The notes under the pieces were generated by a model that saw nothing but the letters and a program-made list of their open reading frames with translations, ran no database searches and was not told the DNA's origin. A program made the position numbers and the translations under genes. From Promethearchaeota archaeon (GTDB lineage Archaea > Asgardarchaeota > Lokiarchaeia > Sigynarchaeales > SOKP01), in the NCBI GenBank assembly GCA_016839845.1, contig JAEOTL010000388.1:1-19246 (forward strand): DNA of 19,246 bases, written 5' to 3'. Position 1 is the first letter of the stretch, and every line of letters begins with the position of its first letter. Positions 14,584-19,246 of this stretch are shown in pieces.

Positions 14584-15840
14584 ATGCATAAAAATTTGAA
14601 TAAACAAAAAGAACGCTATTTAAGTTTTTTTTTAATTAGTATCCTAATGTTAAACCTATTTTTAGTTATTTCTAATGCTTCTGCTCGTGAAGAAAATATT
14701 ACAGGATTTTCAACACTAGATACTGTCAATGAGAATGAAAATGTTTCTTATCACTTTTCGAATAATATTATCTTTGAAATCTCTGCAAATTCAAAGATTA
14801 ATCTTTCTATTGAATATGAACCGACAATTTCAAATCGACAGAGTTCATTTTCGATTAGCAATAATGAATCACTCACATTAAGTATAACTTCTAAAGTAAG
14901 AATGAGAAATTTCGGTATCTCTAAACCTCCTTCAGCACCAATGAAAGGCTCTTTTCAACTTCGGTATCAATACAATTGTATTTTTCGACTCCTTTCTAAT
15001 GCTTCTATAGAGAGTATAATTATTCGATATAATAAGAATCAAAATTATGGTCTTTCCCATAACATTAATTATTCCTTGGCAATATATGATGTTGGTCAAG
15101 AAACTTGGGAATTAGTAGATACTCAAGAGTATCTCAATGAGTCCAGTTCAGAACTGCTCCTTGAAAGTACTCTTCTTGGATTAGGAGCTGAAACTGAATA
15201 CTATATAACCTTATTTGAATTCAGTTTTGAACCTTATGATTGGACATGGTTATATTTAACAATCATTATAACTGCTGTCAGTATTCTATCAATAGCGTTT
15301 CTCATTTCAAAAAAAGACTATTTCATATACCTAAGAAAAAGAACAGTATCAATTGAGAAAGGAGCTCATAGATTATCATTAGATGAGGTATTAGAAAACG
15401 AAAATAGAAACAAAATAATTGATCTTATCTTGAAGGAGCCTGGAATCCATTTTAATGAACTGATGAGGAAAACTGAGCTAGCCGCAGGAAATTTGGTATG
15501 GCATCTGGATATTTTGCAAACTTACAAGATCATAGGTAAGAAAAGAGTTGGAAACTTCATTGCTTACTTTCCTTATTACCAAAAAAATCCGATATCTAAT
15601 GTAGACTTGAAACTTCAAAAAAGTAAGTTAACTTTAGAGATTTTAGAAATGATAGAAAAAGAACCTGGAATTTGGAACAACATTATTACTAAAAAATTTA
15701 AAGTTGACCATAAAACGATTCATTATCACCTGAAAAAGTTATATGAACTTGGTTTGATTAAGCAAGAAAAAGAAGGAAGGAAAAAGAAAATTTTTCCTAA
15801 TTTTGATTCTGAATATTACAAGTATAAGGAAAATAACTAA
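14584..15840 (+). CDS. Membrane-spanning regulator with ectodomain and tandem winged helices
   Basis: The 418-residue protein has an N-terminal signal sequence (residues ~10-32, ending SNASA), an extracellular beta-rich domain (~35-215) rich in Asn/Ser with many N-glycosylation sequons, one membrane helix (~220-242) and a basic juxtamembrane KKDYFIYLRKR. The cytoplasmic part holds two winged-helix domains: ~270-325 (KIIDLILKEPGIHFNELMRK, then AAGNLVWHLDILQTYKIIGK) and ~345-405 (LEILEMIEKEPGIWNNIITK, then DHKTIHYHLKKLYELGLIKQ). Both are of the ArsR/MarR-like type common in archaeal membrane-bound one-component regulators. It probably senses an external or envelope signal and changes DNA binding. 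The start could also be TTG 14575, three codons earlier. The ectodomain parallels that of the preceding surface protein, which suggests a functional pair. Confidence 0.87.
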   Translation: MHKNLNKQKERYLSFFLISILMLNLFLVISNASAREENITGFSTLDTVNENENVSYHFSNNIIFEISANSKINLSIEYEPTISNRQSSFSISNNESLTLSITSKVRMRNFGISKPPSAPMKGSFQLRYQYNCIFRLLSNASIESIIIRYNKNQNYGLSHNINYSLAIYDVGQETWELVDTQEYLNESSSELLLESTLLGLGAETEYYITLFEFSFEPYDWTWLYLTIIITAVSILSIAFLISKKDYFIYLRKRTVSIEKGAHRLSLDEVLENENRNKIIDLILKEPGIHFNELMRKTELAAGNLVWHLDILQTYKIIGKKRVGNFIAYFPYYQKNPISNVDLKLQKSKLTLEILEMIEKEPGIWNNIITKKFKVDHKTIHYHLKKLYELGLIKQEKEGRKKKIFPNFDSEYYKYKENN

Positions 15841-15849
15841 TTTCTGCTA

Positions 15850-15878
15850 TTTTTTCTCGTAATACCCTATTTTTTTTT
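15850..15878 (+). terminator. T-run terminator after the membrane regulator
   Basis: T-runs of six (15850-15855) and nine (15870-15878) follow the TAA. Confidence 0.5.
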
Positions 15879-15937
15879 AAAAAGATATTTTATGAGATAT
15901 ACAAGAAGTATTTTTAACAGTTAGTGGATATAACAGA

Positions 15938-15946
15938 TTATAAAAG
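15938..15946 (+). promoter_or_regulatory. TATA box for a near-leaderless nitroreductase transcript
   Basis: TTATAAAAG is centred 24 nt upstream of the ATG at 15966. No Shine-Dalgarno precedes that ATG. Confidence 0.5.
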
Positions 15947-15965
15947 TAAGTAGATATGGTAGATA

Positions 15966-16469
15966 ATGATTGATCCAGAGTCAATGTTAAAATTAATTAA
16001 AGGGCGTAGAAGTATAAGATCATTTCAGAATAAAAAAGTTCCAGAAGAAGAAATACAGATGATATTAGAAGCAGGACAATGGGCTCCAAGTGCTTCGAAC
16101 CGACAACCATGGAAATTTATAGTAATTAAAAATAGGGATGTTTTAAAGGAGTTAGCCAGAGCCACGGGATATGGTTGGTTTATAGGTGAATCATCATTTG
16201 CAGTAGCTATTGTTGGAAAACCTTGGATTAGTTCTAATTGGTATATTATTGATACTTCATTAGTTTCCATGAATATGATGTTAATGGCTTGGTCTCTCGG
16301 GATCGGTACATGTTGGATAGGTTCAATGAACAAGACGAAAGCGAAAGAAATATTGGAATTAAGCGATAATGATTATATTTTGACGGTTCTTCCTTTTGGA
16401 TATATTGAAGGGAATATACCTGAGCCAACGTGCAGAAACCCACTAAACCAAATTGTAAAGGAAGTCTAA
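15966..16469 (+). CDS. Nitroreductase-family FMN oxidoreductase
   Basis: The 167-residue protein is a compact member of the NfsB/FRase-type nitroreductases, which bind FMN at a homodimer interface and reduce nitro groups, quinones, flavins or other acceptors with NAD(P)H. The N-terminal GRRSIRSF (Arg14, Arg15, Arg18) contacts FMN phosphate, and WAPSASNRQPWKFIVI near residues 39-54 is the second FMN segment. Further on are DTSLVSMNMMLMAWSLGIGTCWIG (the GLGTCW-like FMN motif) and VLPFGYIEG. Physiological substrate unknown. It has its own TATA box and is probably co-transcribed with the WD40 gene, which starts about 14 nt later. It is unrelated in fold to the F420-type nitroreductase at 5082-5624. 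Confidence 0.9.
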   Translation: MIDPESMLKLIKGRRSIRSFQNKKVPEEEIQMILEAGQWAPSASNRQPWKFIVIKNRDVLKELARATGYGWFIGESSFAVAIVGKPWISSNWYIIDTSLVSMNMMLMAWSLGIGTCWIGSMNKTKAKEILELSDNDYILTVLPFGYIEGNIPEPTCRNPLNQIVKEV

Positions 16470-16482
16470 ATTTCTTTTGAGG

Positions 16483-17364
16483 ATGATGACCCAATTAATC
16501 AAAACTTTCCAAGCACATGATAATTATGTCATAGACGTAGCGTTTTCTCCTGATAATTCTAATTTAGTTTCTTGTGGTATGGACGCGAAAATAAAAATCT
16601 GGGACACAGATAATTGGAATTTAATACAAACTCTTGAAGACCATAAAAAGAGTGTAAATTCTTTATCATTTTCTGTTAACGGTAAAATTCTAGCAAGCAG
16701 TTCTACTGACTTGACAGCAAAGATATGGGATTTTCCTGAAAGGAAAGTGCTTTATTCATTGGAGGGCCATAAAAAAACAGTTAGTACTATACATATATCC
16801 CCAGATAATCGCTACGTCGCGACTGGTTCATATGATGGGAAAGTTATACTATGGGAAATATCCTCAGGTGATAAAATATTTACTAATAATGTTCTTGACA
16901 GAAATATTTCGTCGATTGCTATTTCTCTCGATGGAAAAATATTAGTAGTAGCAGGCCTTAGTGAAAATTTATTTTTCTTTGAAATTCCTACAGGAAAGCT
17001 TATCAGAGAAATTTCAGGACACGAATTGGTCGTTCCTTCCGTTACTTTTTCTCCTGATTCTAACTATTTAGCTGCTTGTGATTTTAAAACTGTAAAAATA
17101 CGAAGTGCTAAAGATTTAGAGCTTCTCCAAGAAATTAAAATATTGGATGGCTACATGCATAAAGTTGTTTATTCTCCAGATGGTCAAACGATTTTAATTA
17201 CCTCTGATCACCAGATACAAATCGTTAATTTAGAAACGGTTGAAATTATTGAAACTATAAAATTAAAACCAAAAGGAATTTACGGAATTGCTTTTTCTCC
17301 CTCTGGAAATTTATTTGCTATGGGTGCTGCGGATAAAAAAATTCGAATCTGGGAGTTATTTTAA
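16483..17364 (+). CDS. WD40-repeat protein, single seven-bladed beta-propeller
   Basis: Almost the whole 293-residue protein is seven WD40 repeats of about 41 residues. The clearest are blades 1-3 (HDNYVIDVAFSPD ... KIKIWD; HKKSVNSLSFSVNG ... TAKIWD; HKKTVSTIHISPD ... KVILWE); blades 4-6 are degenerate (FFFEIP, VKIRSA, IQIVNL) and blade 7 ends IRIWELF at the stop. The leading IKTF strand would close blade 7, so this is one complete propeller with no extra domain. It probably acts as a soluble scaffold for protein-protein contacts; partners are unknown. The frame opens at TTG 16477, but the ATGs at 16483 and 16486 are more likely starts. It follows the nitroreductase closely and probably shares its transcript. 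Confidence 0.92.
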   Translation: MMTQLIKTFQAHDNYVIDVAFSPDNSNLVSCGMDAKIKIWDTDNWNLIQTLEDHKKSVNSLSFSVNGKILASSSTDLTAKIWDFPERKVLYSLEGHKKTVSTIHISPDNRYVATGSYDGKVILWEISSGDKIFTNNVLDRNISSIAISLDGKILVVAGLSENLFFFEIPTGKLIREISGHELVVPSVTFSPDSNYLAACDFKTVKIRSAKDLELLQEIKILDGYMHKVVYSPDGQTILITSDHQIQIVNLETVEIIETIKLKPKGIYGIAFSPSGNLFAMGAADKKIRIWELF

Positions 17365-17366
17365 TG

Positions 17367-17375
17367 ATATAATAA
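17367..17375 (+). promoter_or_regulatory. TATA box of the phosphodiesterase gene
   Basis: ATATAATAA is centred about 31 nt before the ATG at 17402, giving a leader of only a few nucleotides. Confidence 0.4.
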
Positions 17376-17401
17376 GAATTTGTTTACTATAGTGTGTAAA
17401 A

Positions 17402-17914
17402 ATGACGTCTAGAATAGCCATAATAGGGGATACTCATGTACGATCTTTTGAAGAATTACCTAAAGAGATGATAAAGGAAATAAATATCTCAGATTGGGTT
17501 ATCCACGCCGGAGATTATATTTCTCCAGATGTAATTAAAGAGTTAATTCAAATTAAGGAGGATAAGTTCAAGGGAGTTTATGGTAATGCGGATCCAAATA
17601 GTGTTAGAGAGTTAGTTCAATCTACGGTGTTATTCGAGGTTTCAGAGAAGAAAATTGGTATTACTCATCCCGCAAGCGGGGGATCCTCAAGTATTACAGA
17701 GAAAACGGTCCTTTCTCAGTTCTTAAACGTGGATGTAGATTTGATCATATTTGGTCATACTCACGAACCTAAAATAGAATATATTGAGAATATTTTGCTT
17801 GTGAATCCCGGAAAGGGGTATTTAGAAAGTGATTCTTTTGGTCCGAAAACGACAATGGCTATACTTTTCATCAATGATAAAATCCGTGGGGAAATAAAAG
17901 AGATTCGAATTTGA
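17402..17914 (+). CDS. YfcE/MJ0936-like metallophosphodiesterase
   Basis: The 170-residue protein has all the metal-binding motifs of the calcineurin-like fold: GDTH (Asp10, His12), HAGD (Asp38), YGNAD (Asn62), ITH (His89) and GHTH (His119, His121). MJ0936 and YfcE relatives are dinuclear-metal phosphodiesterases active on model substrates, with unclear natural substrates; roles in nucleotide signalling or turnover are possible. The usual GHR-like text after His89 is replaced by HPASGGSSS, a flexible Gly/Ser loop by the active site that may alter specificity. Length is typical. It has its own TATA box and converges on the arginine decarboxylase gene with a 16-nt gap. Confidence 0.92.
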   Translation: MTSRIAIIGDTHVRSFEELPKEMIKEINISDWVIHAGDYISPDVIKELIQIKEDKFKGVYGNADPNSVRELVQSTVLFEVSEKKIGITHPASGGSSSITEKTVLSQFLNVDVDLIIFGHTHEPKIEYIENILLVNPGKGYLESDSFGPKTTMAILFINDKIRGEIKEIRI

Positions 17915-17930
17915 ATAGCTAACAAAAACA

Positions 17931-18482
17931 TTAAACTATGAAAATTGCCGCAGCTATAACTGTTACCCACTCTCCTTCTTCCTTAACAGTTGCTGATTGT
18001 GTAACATTCTTAGTTTCGATAATCTCTCCATTAACCTTGAAGTGCGCTAATTTCTCTTTTTGATTGGCCTTAGAGTTGAAAGGTATGCCAAGAGTTGTTG
18101 CTAACATCTCAGCAGCAAGAACCTCTGCTAATCCTCCGATTTTTTTGGGATCTTCATCTTTAGTATGATGTTCACTTAAATAACCGTAAGTTTCTTCATT
18201 AGTAGGTTTCGCTATTCCTATTGAACAAGAAATTTTTTCATTTTTTAGGTTTGAGCTTATTCTACTTAAAACGGTATAGACGATTTGGCCAGTTTTAAGT
18301 GTTTTTAATCCCTCCATTTTATCAATTTCCTTACAAAATGGAGGTATAATAGAGGAGACCCTGACAAGATTATATTTTTCAATCCCCGCATCTCTTAATG
18401 CTTGCTCAAATGATTGTAATTCTGAATTCGAGGAAATTCCCTTCCCTTTTACAAAGAAAATCTTCTTAGGGACTAAAGACAT
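17931..18482 (-). CDS. pdaD: Pyruvoyl-dependent arginine decarboxylase
   Basis: PdaD converts arginine to agmatine, the first step of archaeal spermidine synthesis. The 183-residue proenzyme contains NLVRVSSIIPPF: self-cleavage between Ser43 and Ser44 produces a beta chain of about 43 residues and an alpha chain whose N-terminal serine becomes the pyruvoyl cofactor. Further motifs are the lead KIFFVKGKG, GLAEVLAAEML around residues 120-132 (Glu residues near the active site in MJ0316-type enzymes) and a C-terminal VTVIAAAIFIV strand. Length matches the M. jannaschii enzyme family. The start ATG has no clear Shine-Dalgarno. It is divergent from deoxyhypusine synthase with only 91 nt between the start codons, a sensible pairing because spermidine is the substrate of that enzyme. 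Confidence 0.95.
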   Translation of the reverse strand: MSLVPKKIFFVKGKGISSNSELQSFEQALRDAGIEKYNLVRVSSIIPPFCKEIDKMEGLKTLKTGQIVYTVLSRISSNLKNEKISCSIGIAKPTNEETYGYLSEHHTKDEDPKKIGGLAEVLAAEMLATTLGIPFNSKANQKEKLAHFKVNGEIIETKNVTQSATVKEEGEWVTVIAAAIFIV

Positions 18483-18573
18483 TACGTTTCTTTTTTTTAT
18501 TGATTATTTGTATTGATCTACTATTGGTTAATGATCATATATTATTTAAAATTTCTAACATATTAATTAAGTT
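18483..18573. promoter_or_regulatory. 91-nt divergent promoter, pdaD / deoxyhypusine synthase
   Basis: On the plus strand TTATTTAAAA (18542-18551) is centred 27 nt before the synthase ATG, predicting a leaderless mRNA. On the minus strand the TA-rich stretch around 18495-18510 (reading TACAAATAATCAATAAAA) is the likely TATA region for pdaD. The shared region would let a single factor coordinate both genes. Confidence 0.5.
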
Positions 18574-19246
18574 ATGTCACACATTCAGAAAGACCATTTT
18601 CTCACAAAAAAAGTTGTGCCGTTGGATGTAAAAACGATTTCCAATATTGATGATCTATTGAAATCTCTTAAAAATTGTGGATTTCAAGGGAGAAAGCTAG
18701 GGATAGCTCTGGATATCTTATTTAAAATGGTTGAGTCAGAAGATATTTTAACTGTTCTAACCTTAAGTGGGGCAATGATTCCTGCAGGAATGGGGGATCT
18801 AATCATTGCATTAATAGAGCATAATCTTATAGATGTTATTATTAGCACTGGAGCGAACATAACTCACGATTTAATAGATTCTGTCTGTGAAATTGGTCAT
18901 TATCTTGGAAGCTCTGAAGCAGATGATAATGAACTATTTAAACATCGTATCAACAGAATTTATGATATTTTCCTTCCTGAAAGTAGTTATGATGCTGCTG
19001 ATAAAAAATTGTTTGAAATAATTCAGTCCCTTTATGATAACAAAAATATCCATGAAAAGCCCTCCGAGTTTCTAAAAAAAATAGGAAAGAGATTATCTAA
19101 TAGATGTATTTTATCTGTAGCAGCTAAAAATGGTGTTCCAATATTTGTACCTGCGTTTTCTGACTCAGAATTCGCATTGAAGCTTTTAAAATATGAATAC
19201 TATAACGGTTACGATTTCCAATTTGATATATTGGAGGATGTAAAGA
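18574..19246 (+). CDS. dys: Deoxyhypusine synthase, 3' end cut off by the window
   Basis: This NAD-dependent enzyme transfers the aminobutyl group of spermidine to a specific lysine of translation factor aIF5A/eIF5A, the first step of hypusine formation. About 224 residues are visible, starting MSHIQKDHFLTKKVV. Family motifs are FQGRKLGIALDIL, TLSGAMIPAGMGDLI (NAD-binding), IDVIISTGANITHDLID, the HRINRIYDIFLPE stretch, and NGVPIFVPAFSDSEFALKLL. The catalytic lysine motif lies further downstream, outside the window, so activity cannot be confirmed from this piece. The frame runs open to the window end. The start has no Shine-Dalgarno and a TATA box 27 nt upstream, so translation is probably leaderless. 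Confidence 0.95.
   Translation, partial: MSHIQKDHFLTKKVVPLDVKTISNIDDLLKSLKNCGFQGRKLGIALDILFKMVESEDILTVLTLSGAMIPAGMGDLIIALIEHNLIDVIISTGANITHDLIDSVCEIGHYLGSSEADDNELFKHRINRIYDIFLPESSYDAADKKLFEIIQSLYDNKNIHEKPSEFLKKIGKRLSNRCILSVAAKNGVPIFVPAFSDSEFALKLLKYEYYNGYDFQFDILEDVK

Noticed and set aside
16025..16494. Minus-strand open frames of 102 and 82 residues
   Set aside because: They are shadows of the nitroreductase and the start of the WD40 gene.
1..19246. CRISPR array, insertion sequence, prophage or defence island
   Set aside because: No regularly spaced repeats, transposase, integrase, terminal inverted repeats or phage structural genes were seen.

Overview
The window is AT-rich archaeal DNA, and the best fit is an Asgard (Promethearchaeota) lineage such as Lokiarchaeia or a relative. 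Archaeal markers are ribosomal protein S6e, deoxyhypusine synthase, pyruvoyl-dependent arginine decarboxylase, a fused Fae-Hps enzyme, an F420-type (DDN-like) nitroreductase, TATA-box promoters with several apparently leaderless starts, and T-run terminators. The Asgard placement is inference: it rests on the general style of the genes (a gelsolin-like fold candidate, a WD40 protein, winged-helix/coiled-coil proteins, membrane-anchored winged-helix regulators), not on a marker-gene tree.

Left part (1-5624): a truncated S6e gene on the minus strand. Then a plus-strand cluster of an unrecognised protein with a possible gelsolin-like segment, a B12-binding-type radical SAM enzyme overlapping it by 17 nt, and an alkyltransferase-like (ATL) DNA-repair protein that seems to start at ATT behind a good Shine-Dalgarno. 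A 99-residue orphan gene converges on ATL. Next come the Fae-Hps fusion (formaldehyde capture and hexulose-phosphate synthesis/cleavage) and a DDN-like F420 oxidoreductase.

Middle part (5633-13437, mostly minus strand): a peptidase-U32-family (TrhP/RlhA-like) RNA hydroxylase candidate; a strongly SD-led 75-residue protein on the plus strand; a 751-residue protein with an N-terminal winged helix, about 500 residues of predicted coiled coil and a TrmB/PLD-like C-terminal domain; and leuA-leuC-leuD for leucine synthesis. leuB is not in the window.

Right part (13438-19246): a signal-peptide protein with one C-terminal membrane anchor, followed by a membrane-spanning regulator whose ectodomain has a similar layout and whose cytoplasmic half carries two winged helices. 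This pair is the best candidate for an undescribed surface-sensing system. Then come an FMN nitroreductase, a seven-bladed WD40 propeller, a YfcE/MJ0936-like phosphodiesterase, and a divergent pair of pyruvoyl arginine decarboxylase (minus) and deoxyhypusine synthase (plus, truncated). These act at the first and last steps of the route from arginine through spermidine to hypusinated eIF5A.

I saw no rRNA, tRNA, CRISPR array, insertion sequence or prophage. The two gene-free stretches over 300 nt (3398-3724 and 13438-13826) hold promoters; the second also contains a palindrome and repeated motifs that look like operators.
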